64,000 nt of DNA. Source: Arenicella xantha (lineage in GTDB: Bacteria > Pseudomonadota > Gammaproteobacteria > Arenicellales > Arenicellaceae). The translations under genes were made by a program, and so were the position numbers. This document shows positions 26,931-35,284 of this stretch, piece after piece. Every line of letters starts with the position of its first letter. Position 1 is the first letter of the stretch. The DNA is taken from positions 43,299-107,298 of the forward strand of contig NZ_QNRT01000007.1 of NCBI RefSeq assembly GCF_003315245.1. The letters are read 5' to 3'. The notes under the pieces were generated by a model, which saw nothing but the letters and a program-made list of their open reading frames with translations, searched no databases and was not told where the DNA came from.

Positions 26931-28526
26931 ATGTCTACCTACAAACAAGCGATTGAGGCCAATGAGCGCTTAATCAACGAAAACGGAACAACCTTTGCCG
27001 GCATCAATCCAGAATATGCGGCACGTATGAAACTGCAAAATCGGTTTCAAACCGGCTTAGAGATTGCTAAGTACACAGCTGGCATTATGCGCCAAGACAT
27101 GGCTGACTACGATGCCGACTCAGCCCAATACACACAATCATTGGGTTGCTGGCACGGATTTATTGCACAGCAAAAAATGATTGCTGTGAAGAAACACCAC
27201 GGCACCACTAGCAAGCGCTACTTATATTTGTCAGGCTGGATGATTGCGGCATTGCGTTCAGAGTTTGGACCGCTTCCAGACCAATCTATGCACGAGAAAA
27301 CCAGCGTACCAAAGTTAATTGAGGAGCTGTATACCTTTTTACGTCAGGCTGATGCTCGTGAGTTACGCCATCTTTTCAAAGAACTCGATGCAGCACGTGC
27401 CGCAGGAAACAATGCTAAAGCAGCTGAAGTTCAACATCATATCGATAATTTCGAAACACATGTAGTGCCAATCATTGCCGACATTGACGCAGGCTTTGGT
27501 AACGAAGAAGCGACCTACCTGCTTGCAAAACAAATGATTGAAGCCGGCGCATGTGCCATTCAAATCGAAAATCAGGTATCTGATGAAAAGCAATGTGGGC
27601 ACCAAGACGGAAAAGTAACCGTGCCACATTCTGACTTTCTTGCCAAAATTCGAGCAGTTCGCTATGCCTTCCTAGAACTTGGTGTTGATGATGGCGTTAT
27701 TGTTGCGCGAACCGACTCCTTAGGTGCCGGTCTTACCAAGCAGATCGCTGTTACTAATGAGCCCGGCGATATCGGCGATCAATACAACGCGTATTTGGAT
27801 TGCGAAGAATTAACACCTGGTCAAATGAACAATGGCGATGTTGTCATTCATCGTGGCGGTAGCCTGGTTCGACCTAAACGTTTGCCAAGCGGCCTGTTTC
27901 AGTTCAAAGAAGGCACTGGTGAAGATCGTTGCGTACTTGACTGCATTACCAGCTTACAGAATGGTGCTGACCTAATTTGGATCGAGACCGAAAAGCCACA
28001 TGTGGGTCAAATCGGCAACATGGTTAATCGAATCCGTGAAGTTGTGCCAGATGCAAAATTGGTCTACAACAACTCACCATCGTTTAACTGGACATTGAGC
28101 TTTCGCCAACAAGCCTACGACGCAATGGTCGAAGCCGGCGATGATGTGAGCAAATACAATCGAGATGAATTGATGGATGTCAAATATGACACATCCGATC
28201 TAGCCATACGCGCCGACCAAATGATTCAGAACTTTCAACGTGATGGCGCCGCTCAAGCGGGTATCTTCCACCACCTGATCACTTTACCGACTTATCACAC
28301 TGCGGCCTTGTCTACCGACAATCTAGCCAAAGGTTATTTTGGCGAAGAAGGCATGTTGGCCTATGTCAAAGGTGTACAGCGTAAAGAGATTCGTGAAGGT
28401 CTAGCCTGTGTTAAGCACCAAGATATGGCGGGCTCTAACATTGGTGATGATCATAAAGAATACTTCTCTGGTGACGCGGCACTAAAAGCGGCTGGAGAAG
28501 ACAACACGATGAACCAGTTTGGCTAA
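26931..28526 (+). CDS. aceA: Isocitrate lyase (long form)
   Basis: Cleaves isocitrate to glyoxylate and succinate, the entry to the glyoxylate shunt. The 532-residue protein has the active-site loop DEKQCGHQDGK with the catalytic cysteine at about residue 222, IADIDAGFGNEEATYLL for Mg binding, and VYNNSPSFNWTL further on. It is about 100 residues longer than the E. coli enzyme and belongs to the longer subclass found in Pseudomonas and many marine bacteria. I chose the ATG at 26931 with GGAG six bases upstream; longer in-frame starts are not supported. It is paired divergently with glcB and ends in a strong terminator. Confidence 0.97.
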   Translation: MSTYKQAIEANERLINENGTTFAGINPEYAARMKLQNRFQTGLEIAKYTAGIMRQDMADYDADSAQYTQSLGCWHGFIAQQKMIAVKKHHGTTSKRYLYLSGWMIAALRSEFGPLPDQSMHEKTSVPKLIEELYTFLRQADARELRHLFKELDAARAAGNNAKAAEVQHHIDNFETHVVPIIADIDAGFGNEEATYLLAKQMIEAGACAIQIENQVSDEKQCGHQDGKVTVPHSDFLAKIRAVRYAFLELGVDDGVIVARTDSLGAGLTKQIAVTNEPGDIGDQYNAYLDCEELTPGQMNNGDVVIHRGGSLVRPKRLPSGLFQFKEGTGEDRCVLDCITSLQNGADLIWIETEKPHVGQIGNMVNRIREVVPDAKLVYNNSPSFNWTLSFRQQAYDAMVEAGDDVSKYNRDELMDVKYDTSDLAIRADQMIQNFQRDGAAQAGIFHHLITLPTYHTAALSTDNLAKGYFGEEGMLAYVKGVQRKEIREGLACVKHQDMAGSNIGDDHKEYFSGDAALKAAGEDNTMNQFG

Positions 28527-28590
28527 CTAAAGGGGAAAACCCTGAATTAGCACAAAGAAGGGAACATAAGGAATATGTTTCGTGGAGCTA

Positions 28591-28630
28591 AAGAGGCAAT
28601 CTCAGTTTTCTGAGGTTGCCTCTTTTTTTA
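28591..28630 (+). terminator. Strong intrinsic terminator after aceA
   Basis: AAGAGGCAA (28591-28599) pairs with TTGCCTCTT (28616-28624), extended inward by CTCAG/CTGAG around a TTTT loop, and is followed by seven T residues. This is a textbook rho-independent terminator about 65 bp after the aceA stop. Confidence 0.92.
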
Positions 28631-28742
28631 TATAACGAGGGACCCACCTTACCGCTAAACTAATGGGACTAATCCATAACGGTATTAGCGTTAGAAGCCC
28701 CATCACACACGGCGATACTCACGATAATAGTCGGGCTTAGCT

Positions 28743-29630
28743 TTAATTCGAGTCAGATTTACGTGGCGGCATAGGAATTAGCCGAGGCGTGTTTTCAACG
28801 TAGGCTTGATAAGCAGGATCGTCGCCCCATCGTTCAGTGCCCTTCTCCGCCAGCAGTGGTATGCCACTGACACGGGTCAACAATAGGTACACAAACACCG
28901 GAGAAATCAGCGTAAGCCATTGAGGTCCTTGTAAAATAGGTATCGCAATTACCGCAACACCACTCCACAATAAGATTTCGCCAAAATAATTCGGGTGCCG
29001 AGACCAGCTCCATAGGCCGGACTGTATAAATCGTCCACGATTATCCGGGTTTTGCTTAAAACGACGTTTTTGCGCATCGGCGATTACTTCGCATAGAAAG
29101 CCCGTTACCCACATGGCAATCCCGAGCGTTCCAATAACCCCTAGCGCTAGCTGCTTCTCGCTAGTAATTACTGCCAACGCCGCGGCCGCGGTAAACAATA
29201 CCCAAAGTGCTTGTAGCGTCCATGCGAAAAAGAAACTCAACGGCTTTACTTTTATCTCATCAAAACGATCATCAGCTCCGTCACTGCGAATCCTTAAGAA
29301 TAGAAAACTACCAAGCCGCATCGCCCAAACCGCGACCATCGCCGCCACAATCAACGCACGATCACTGGTGTTCCCGCTTAACAACAGCGCCACCACAATC
29401 AATGTTAAATACGTCAGACTACCGGTTAGATCGTAGTATTTTTCAGTCTGTGCGGCATTGGCAGGAATGAATGCGAGCCAGTTGATTAGAAAAGCCAAGA
29501 AACCGCACACCGCAAATACCGGCACAATCCCAAGCCGCACACTGCCGGAACCACCAGCCCAACTTAGCAACAAGCCAATCGAAACAATGACGATTAGCCC
29601 TATAACAACAGTTTTCTTATCGCGCTTCAT
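28743..29630 (-). CDS. DUF1295 membrane protein (steroid 5-alpha-reductase-like fold)
   Basis: A 295-residue multi-span membrane protein with about seven hydrophobic segments (VVIGLIVIVSIGLLLSWAG at the start, then FAVCGFLAFLINWLAFIP and others). The C-terminal WSWSRHPNYFGEILLWSGV motif is the cofactor-binding region shared by DUF1295, isoprenylcysteine methyltransferases and steroid reductases. Known relatives are NAD(P)H reductases or methyltransferases acting on lipids in the membrane; the substrate here is unknown. It is a single-gene minus-strand unit flanked by terminator-like hairpins, so its neighbours offer no functional hint. Confidence 0.85.
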   Translation of the reverse strand: MKRDKKTVVIGLIVIVSIGLLLSWAGGSGSVRLGIVPVFAVCGFLAFLINWLAFIPANAAQTEKYYDLTGSLTYLTLIVVALLLSGNTSDRALIVAAMVAVWAMRLGSFLFLRIRSDGADDRFDEIKVKPLSFFFAWTLQALWVLFTAAAALAVITSEKQLALGVIGTLGIAMWVTGFLCEVIADAQKRRFKQNPDNRGRFIQSGLWSWSRHPNYFGEILLWSGVAVIAIPILQGPQWLTLISPVFVYLLLTRVSGIPLLAEKGTERWGDDPAYQAYVENTPRLIPMPPRKSDSN

Positions 29631-29694
29631 AGTAAATTTTCAGTAGTTGTTTTGAGCAAGAATACACAGCTTCGTGCAACGTTGTGTATAACCA

Positions 29695-29729
29695 TAAAAA
29701 AGGCCTGTCGAGTACACTCAACAGGCCTT
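29695..29729 (-). terminator. Intrinsic terminator after the M3 peptidase gene
   Basis: AAGGCCTGT (29700-29708) pairs with ACAGGCCTT (29721-29729). Read on the minus strand the stem is followed by a run of T (complement of the A-run at 29695-29701), 20 bp after the peptidase stop. It is a clear rho-independent terminator. Confidence 0.9.
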
Positions 29730-29748
29730 CATTGCTTAGATCCGCGCG

Positions 29749-31941
29749 TTATTTTTTAGCGCCGGTCAAGCCTTTACGTTCCAACAAGGGTTGAATATCA
29801 GGATCTGCTCCACGGAAGGTTTTAAAGATCGTCATAGCATCTTCAGACCCACCACGCGATAGCAAAGTTTTACGGAAATGATCGCCGTTTTCACGCTTTA
29901 ATCCACCATTTTCTTTAAACCATTCGACCGAATCGGCGTCCAGTACCTCACTCCAAATATACGAGTAATAGCCAGCTGAGTAACCGCCCATTATGTGCGA
30001 AAAATAAGTAGTGCGATAACGTGGAGGCACTTGATCCATTTTGGCGCCAACTTTTTCCAGTGCATTCGCCTCAAACTCAAGCACACCATCCGCGCTTGGC
30101 ACCTGATCAGGGGTCAATTGATGCCACGCTTGATCGAGCAACGAGGCCGCCAAATATTCAGTGGTCGCATAGCCTTGGTTAAACTTAGAGCTCGCCAGCA
30201 CTTTATCCAGCAGTTCTCTCGGCATCGGTTCTCCGGTCTCATAGTGAGTCGCATAGTTGGCTAAGATTTCTGGCCAATCAGCCCACATTTCATTAACTTG
30301 CGATGGATATTCAACAAAATCGCGTGGTACCGAGGTACCCGAGAAGCTTGGGTATTTCACATCCGAAAACATGCCGTGCAAGGCGTGTCCAAACTCATGA
30401 AACATGGTTGTAACTTCGTCCCACGTTAGCAAAGTGGGCTCACCAGCGGGCGGCTTGGGCACGTTCAAGTGATTAGCCACAACCGGCTTTCTATCTAACA
30501 AGTTTGACTGCGGTACATAGGCGTTCATCCATGCACCACCACGCTTCGACTCACGCGCATAGAAGTCTTGGATAAACAGCGCTAACGTGGAACCGTCTGC
30601 ATCAAACACCTCCCACACTTTGACGTCTTCGTGGTAAGTCGGCAGATCAGTGCGCTGCTTAAAGGTTAAGCCATACAGCTTCTCAGCGGCATGAAACACA
30701 CCATTAACCAACACGTTTTCCATTTCAAGATACGGTTTAAGCTGAGACTCATCGAAGTTGTATCGCTTGGCGCGTAACTTCTCGGTGTAAAAATCCCAGT
30801 CCCAAGCTTGAATATCAATGTCGTCGCCCAACTCGGTCGCTAGAGCTTGAAGGTCCGCTAATTCAGCCTTAGCATTAGCAACCGCAGGCGGTGCCAGTGT
30901 GGCTAGGCGCTGGTTAACTGCTTCAGTCGTTTGCGCTGTTTGATTGACCAGCTGGTAGGCCGCGTGATTCGCAAAGCCCAACAGTTGAGCTCGTTCAGCG
31001 CGTAGCTTAAATATCTTCGTGACCAACTCTCGGTTATCGTAATCACCGCCGGAACTTCCACGACCCAATGAGGTTTTCAGGATACGCTCACGAACCGCTC
31101 GATTTTGTAGCGACGACAAAGAAGGTTGCTGACTGGTGTTCAGCAATGGCACCACGTACTTCCCTTCCATTTCCCGAGCTTTTCCTGCTTCTAACGCTGA
31201 TGCAATCTGCCCTTCCGACAAACCAGCAAGCTCTTCTGCGCTGTCCAGCACAATCGCATTTGAATTAACTTCTTCCAATACATTCGAACTAAATTGAGTA
31301 GTTAATGTTGCTAATTCAGAGTTGTACGCTTTTAACTTTTCTTTATCTTCAGGAGACAGCTCAGCTCCAGCACCAATGAAGTCTTTATAGGTTTCTGTCA
31401 CTAAGCGCTTAGACTCAGCGTCCAACTCGAGATCAGCCAAGGAATCATGGATCGTTTTAACCCGTGCAAATAATGCAGGATTCAACAAGATTGCATCGGA
31501 ATGCGCTGAGAGCTTCGGTGCCACGTCAGCCCGTACAGCCTTGATGTCATCGTTGGTATGCGCGGAAGAAAGCGCATAAAACACTCGTGAAACTCGTGCC
31601 AAGGTCGCGCCACTTTTCTCAAATGGAATAAACGTGTTATCAAAAGTAGCGGGTTCGGGGTTGTTCACAATTGCTTCAATTTCAGCAATTTGTTCGCTCA
31701 TGCCTCGCTCAAACGCTGGGGCATAATGATCATTTTTGATTTGATCAAATGGCGGATACATCATGAACAGGTCGCTCTCGGCGAAAAATGGGTTAGATTC
31801 GGCCACGGTATTCGCCACCGCTGGGGCTGTGTCAGCAACTTCAGCCTGCGAACTAACTGGAGCGTCCGCTGGTTTCTCTGATTGATTACAAGCCGCAGCA
31901 CTCAGGCACATTGCCATCGTCGCAATAAGTGTTTTTTTCAT
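29749..31941 (-). CDS. M3-family zinc metallopeptidase, lipoprotein (Dcp/OpdA-like)
   Basis: A 730-residue oligopeptidase. The zinc site HEFGHALHG is at about residues 515-523, followed by the glutamate region VEYPSQVNEMWA, and HIMGGYSAGYYSYIWSEVLD supplies the substrate-binding tyrosines of the Dcp group. The N-terminus has a lipoprotein signal: MKKTLIATMAMCLSAAAC with Cys18 as the lipid-modified residue, then an acidic and alanine-rich linker. So unlike cytosolic Dcp of E. coli it is an envelope lipoprotein, probably cleaving dipeptides from peptides in the periplasm. It is a single gene with its own terminator. Confidence 0.94.
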   Translation of the reverse strand: MKKTLIATMAMCLSAAACNQSEKPADAPVSSQAEVADTAPAVANTVAESNPFFAESDLFMMYPPFDQIKNDHYAPAFERGMSEQIAEIEAIVNNPEPATFDNTFIPFEKSGATLARVSRVFYALSSAHTNDDIKAVRADVAPKLSAHSDAILLNPALFARVKTIHDSLADLELDAESKRLVTETYKDFIGAGAELSPEDKEKLKAYNSELATLTTQFSSNVLEEVNSNAIVLDSAEELAGLSEGQIASALEAGKAREMEGKYVVPLLNTSQQPSLSSLQNRAVRERILKTSLGRGSSGGDYDNRELVTKIFKLRAERAQLLGFANHAAYQLVNQTAQTTEAVNQRLATLAPPAVANAKAELADLQALATELGDDIDIQAWDWDFYTEKLRAKRYNFDESQLKPYLEMENVLVNGVFHAAEKLYGLTFKQRTDLPTYHEDVKVWEVFDADGSTLALFIQDFYARESKRGGAWMNAYVPQSNLLDRKPVVANHLNVPKPPAGEPTLLTWDEVTTMFHEFGHALHGMFSDVKYPSFSGTSVPRDFVEYPSQVNEMWADWPEILANYATHYETGEPMPRELLDKVLASSKFNQGYATTEYLAASLLDQAWHQLTPDQVPSADGVLEFEANALEKVGAKMDQVPPRYRTTYFSHIMGGYSAGYYSYIWSEVLDADSVEWFKENGGLKRENGDHFRKTLLSRGGSEDAMTIFKTFRGADPDIQPLLERKGLTGAKK

Positions 31942-32023
31942 GGAATTTAACGGATAGTTATTTTAGAAGGTGACATCATACGCAATCATCGACCCTTGTG
32001 CCAAGGCACCGTATAATTCAGTA

Positions 32024-33418
32024 ATGTCAGAACTTCCCCAATTTATTGGACTGGATACCCAGTACCCAACCGCCGATGGCCGCCACCTAACCCGCGTGCA
32101 TTTAGATGGCGCTGCGTCACCGCTGGCCGCACAAGTTGCCATTGACACCATTAACAAGGTATTGCCGCATTATTCAAATACCCACAGCTATGTACATAGC
32201 TCCGCGCAGATATCCAGCCACGCGCTAGCTTGGGCACACGAAACCGTGTTGGAATATTTGGGCGCTGATCCGATTGAATACACCGCAATCTTTACGGGCG
32301 CCGGCACCACCGCAGGCATTAACCGCGTCGCCCGTGGACTACGTGCCGCGAGACCCACACGACGAGTCGTGTTAGTGTCATCGATGGAACACCATGCCAA
32401 CGATTTACCACATCGCCATCAAGACATTGAGGTCATCTACCTGCCGCTTACCGGCGAGTCAACCCATCAAGGTTGCGTTGACCTAAAGCGTTATCAACAA
32501 CTCTGCGAGCAATATCGAGAACAGGTGAATTACATTGCCGTGTCGTCAGTGAGCAATGTCACCGGAATTCGCAATCCAATCGAGAAAATGACGGAGATAG
32601 CGCATAAATTCGACATCCCCATCTTGGTCGATGGTGCGCAGAGTGTTGCTCACGGGGCCATCAATCTGAGCAACAGCTCTGTCGATTTTTTTGTATTTTC
32701 CGGCCACAAGGTCTATACCCCTATGTCGCCGGGCGTATTAGTTGCGAAACGCAGCTTACTTAGCACAATGTCCGGCCAAGACCTGGGCGGCGGATCGGTT
32801 GAAACAGTGAGTTATTTCGACTATCAGTTATCCACTACCTACCCCGAGCGAGAGCAATCTGGCACGCCGAATGTAGTGGGCGCAATTGCGCTTGCTGCGG
32901 TGTTAAAGACCTTAAAAGAATATGGCCTAGAAACGATTCATCAACGCGAATCGCAATTAGTGGACGAACTAATTAACGGCCTAAGCACGGTGCAAGGACT
33001 TACTGTGTATGGGAGTGCAACACAAGCACGAACTGGCGCAGTGGCATTTAATATCGCTGAAATTGACCATGGTTTAGTCGCCGCCATTTTGAACGATTAC
33101 TTCGCCATAGCGGTGCGCAACGAGTGTTTTTGTGCCCACCCTTATGTCAGCAGCTTATTGAAGGAAGAGTTATGGGAACTAGACCTGTCGGAGATCCCAG
33201 ACGATGAGCAAGAACAGTTTATTAATCGGAAACGCGGCATGGTTCGGGTCAGCTTGAGCCTCTACAATCAAGCCAGCGACATCGCGCAATTAGTTGACGC
33301 ACTGCACGACATTACTGAACGCTTAGCGTATTACCAACCGCTCTACAACGCTCAGCCCGACGGATCTTACACACACCAGTCGTTTCAGTTCGATTGGCGT
33401 TCACAACTGCAACTGTAG
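32024..33418 (+). CDS. Class V aminotransferase / cysteine-desulfurase-like PLP enzyme
   Basis: A 465-residue PLP enzyme of the SufS/NifS superfamily. TGAGTTAGINRVARGL binds the phosphate, SSMEHHANDLPHR and VDGAQSVAHGAINL are cofactor contacts, and FSGHKVYTPMSPGVLVA holds the Schiff-base lysine. VRNECFCAHPYV places a cysteine where SufS has its catalytic one, but the surroundings differ from true SufS. No suf or isc genes are nearby, so a housekeeping Fe-S role is unlikely; desulfurase or a related C-S lyase or epimerase is possible. I chose the ATG at 32024; a GTG at 31970 is in frame. TATAAT lies only 7 bases before the ATG, hinting at a leaderless mRNA. Confidence 0.8.
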   Translation: MSELPQFIGLDTQYPTADGRHLTRVHLDGAASPLAAQVAIDTINKVLPHYSNTHSYVHSSAQISSHALAWAHETVLEYLGADPIEYTAIFTGAGTTAGINRVARGLRAARPTRRVVLVSSMEHHANDLPHRHQDIEVIYLPLTGESTHQGCVDLKRYQQLCEQYREQVNYIAVSSVSNVTGIRNPIEKMTEIAHKFDIPILVDGAQSVAHGAINLSNSSVDFFVFSGHKVYTPMSPGVLVAKRSLLSTMSGQDLGGGSVETVSYFDYQLSTTYPEREQSGTPNVVGAIALAAVLKTLKEYGLETIHQRESQLVDELINGLSTVQGLTVYGSATQARTGAVAFNIAEIDHGLVAAILNDYFAIAVRNECFCAHPYVSSLLKEELWELDLSEIPDDEQEQFINRKRGMVRVSLSLYNQASDIAQLVDALHDITERLAYYQPLYNAQPDGSYTHQSFQFDWRSQLQL

Positions 33419-34036
33419 TGCCGGCACGAGCACGTTTCTGGTCTTATGACTCAGTAATTTGGTAGTAAGGAGTTGCTTCTAGGAGGCCGGTGGCAGCTAG
33501 GTTGGCGTTAAGCTAGTCAAAATCAGTGCTCGCATTGAGCCAAAGTGGGTCGTGAAACTAAATAAATGCGACTTACGCATCCCTGTTTGATAGTGCGTAT
33601 CCTTACGCCCAGCTAATATGTTTAGCCCACTGGTGGGCTGTAGGTGAACACTCACGTTCAGGACGCGACGACAAAAGCTTCGTTCGGCGCCGGACTAGGC
33701 GCTAGAATATAGGCTCCGCCTACATCTGTTAAATAATATTTCCGAGGGGCAAGCGACTAAGACCGCATTGCGATCAATGCTAATCGACTTAGTTATCGCT
33801 CAATCGGGGAATGAGAACCTTCTCAAACTGCCCGGAAGCTTGTAGGCTTGCTACTTGCTCCAGCTAGTTAAACTAACTCCAACAACTAAACCAAACAACT
33901 TAGATCAATTCCAACAACTTAGATCAATTCCAACAACTTAGACCTATTCGAACAACTAGACCAACTCCAACAACTTAAAGAGGCCGAGTAAATAATCCTC
34001 GACTTGAGTATCTCATTGATTAGGCGCTATACGCAG
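33419..34036. other. Gene-poor stretch with a field of small hairpins
   Basis: No convincing reading frame was seen on either strand. At least seven short stem-loops lie one after another: 33566-33580 (ATGCG/CGCAT), 33595-33608 (GCGTA/TACGC), 33624-33639 (AGCCCA/TGGGCT), 33645-33660 (TGAAC/GTTCA), 33687-33702 (GCGCC/GGCGC), 33710-33722 (TAGGC/GCCTA) and a larger two-part helix at 33752-33800 (AGCG-ACTAAG with CTTAGT-TAT-CGCT, enclosing GCATT/AATGC). A GAGA/TCTC loop at 33813-33824 follows. A tandem-repeat block closes the region. It could be a structured RNA or a decayed element; I recognise no known RNA family in it. Confidence 0.5.
33870..33976. repeat. Degenerate 19-bp tandem repeat block
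   Basis: The unit CAACAACTTAGATCAATTC occurs twice almost perfectly (around 33893-33931) and is flanked by weaker copies on both sides, about five in all. Units abut with no spacers, so it is not a CRISPR array. It lies between the hairpin field and a small minus-strand gene. Confidence 0.8.
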
Positions 34037-34243
34037 TTAAGCACTATAGGCAAGTCGTAAGTTGCTTGATTGACGGTTACTGGCCGCTTGAACTAGTGGC
34101 GCAGTTTCATCTGGGTTAATCTCAATCGACAACCACTCATGACACTCCATACCAGCAGCGTAAGGAATTAACGGCCCTTCGATCTGTTCTGGATGGTTAT
34201 AAATTAGCTCGTCTGTGACAGGTACAAATACTTGGTGGTTCAT
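34037..34243 (-). CDS. Small uncharacterised protein (68 aa)
   Basis: I do not recognise this protein. It opens MNHQVFVPVTDELIYNHPEQ, is acidic overall, has one cysteine (near residue 33), a single tryptophan, and a polar C-terminus (QAASNRQSSNLRLAYSA). No signal peptide or membrane span is evident. The ATG is preceded by a purine-rich GAGAG. Composition and reading are protein-like and it stands alone between two otherwise non-coding stretches, so a real small gene is likely but not certain. It is transcribed away from the PdsR/PdsS-like pair, which starts 290 bp away, so the two could share a control region. Confidence 0.55.
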   Translation of the reverse strand: MNHQVFVPVTDELIYNHPEQIEGPLIPYAAGMECHEWLSIEINPDETAPLVQAASNRQSSNLRLAYSA

Positions 34244-34429
34244 GTTACTACTCTCGCTCTTCTAAAATTCACGACATGTTTACGGGAAACGGCTTCTATT
34301 TGATTGCGGTGCTGTATGATCAACTTCATAGCGTTTTGCTTTCTTGAGCCTTATTCGTTTTCCGATATATCTATTAGACTCCTGCGGAATGACGAATTCG
34401 GGATGAACTAATGGTAAAAATATGGTTTT

Positions 34430-34457
34430 GAATCGAAACACAGCTTAATTTCGATTC
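34430..34457. promoter_or_regulatory. Inverted repeat upstream of the response-regulator gene
   Basis: GAATCGAAA (34430-34438) and TTTCGATTC (34449-34457) form a perfect 9-bp dyad with a 10-base spacer, 77 bp before the regulator ATG. In the 290-bp gap between divergent genes this is the only strong symmetric element, so it may be an operator, possibly for the response regulator itself. A role as a hairpin in RNA is not excluded. Confidence 0.4.
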
Positions 34458-34533
34458 TTAGGGCAAAATACGACCGTTGGCGTAATCAACCGCACCTTAT
34501 TTCACACCAATAACCAGAGAGTGATTAATTCCT

Positions 34534-35241
34534 ATGGCCAGAAAAGTGGCAATCGTAGAAGATGATTTCGATCAGCGCGAAAACTATCGTGATGCTTTGG
34601 AGAAATCCGGCTATGCCGTAGACACCTACGCTAATCGACGAGAGGCGCTTATCGGAATGCGCCTCAACATGCCTGATCTTGCGATCTTAGACATTATGCT
34701 CGAGAACGAAATGGATGGTGGTTTTGACCTGTGTCGTGATTTACGCGCCCTATCGCCAACACTGCCTATTATATTTTTGACCGCGCGCGATACCGACATT
34801 GATCGCGTTTCGGGTTTACGTCTAGACGCATGGGATTATTTAACTAAACCGCTAAATATGCAGTATCTTAGCGTGCGCATTAATTCCCTATTCCGCATCG
34901 TAGACAGCCTCGCGCAAGACCCCGAAACAACCAAAAACAGCAGTTCCATGGTTATCAACGACCTCGAAATCAATGAGGACAGCATGTCGATTCGATGGAA
35001 AGGTGAAGAGCTGAGCCTGACCCTCACTGAATTTTGGCTAATCGAATCAATGGCTCGGCATCCAGGCCATGTAAAAACCTACGAAAACATGATGCAAATC
35101 ACACGCCAGAGCTATGTTGAGCGCAATACCATCAACGGGTACATACGTCGAATCCGTAATAAATTTAAAGAAATTGATCCCGACTTCAAGCATATCCAGA
35201 CCGTATTTGGCGTCGGTTATAAATGGAACACCAACGGCTAA
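34534..35241 (+). CDS. pdsR: OmpR-type response regulator (PdsR-like, proteobacterial dedicated sortase family)
   Basis: A 235-residue DNA-binding response regulator. Residues 1-120 are a receiver domain with acidic pocket EDD (9-11), phospho-acceptor Asp53 in AILDIML, the LTA threonine and the TKPL lysine. Residues about 140-235 form a winged helix ending in RRIRNKFKEIDPDFKHIQTVFGVGYKW. Sequence and pairing with the next gene match the family described with proteobacterial dedicated sortase systems. It lies 43 bp before its kinase gene. No sortase or LPXTG-type target is in this window, so what it controls here is unknown. Confidence 0.87.
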   Translation: MARKVAIVEDDFDQRENYRDALEKSGYAVDTYANRREALIGMRLNMPDLAILDIMLENEMDGGFDLCRDLRALSPTLPIIFLTARDTDIDRVSGLRLDAWDYLTKPLNMQYLSVRINSLFRIVDSLAQDPETTKNSSSMVINDLEINEDSMSIRWKGEELSLTLTEFWLIESMARHPGHVKTYENMMQITRQSYVERNTINGYIRRIRNKFKEIDPDFKHIQTVFGVGYKWNTNG

Positions 35242-35284
35242 GCAAAATTTACCAACGGGATTAATAAATAGATCTGGATAAGTT

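Noticed and set aside
33870..33976. CRISPR array
   Set aside because: The repeats are 19 bp, abut each other without unique spacers and are degenerate; no cas genes are near.
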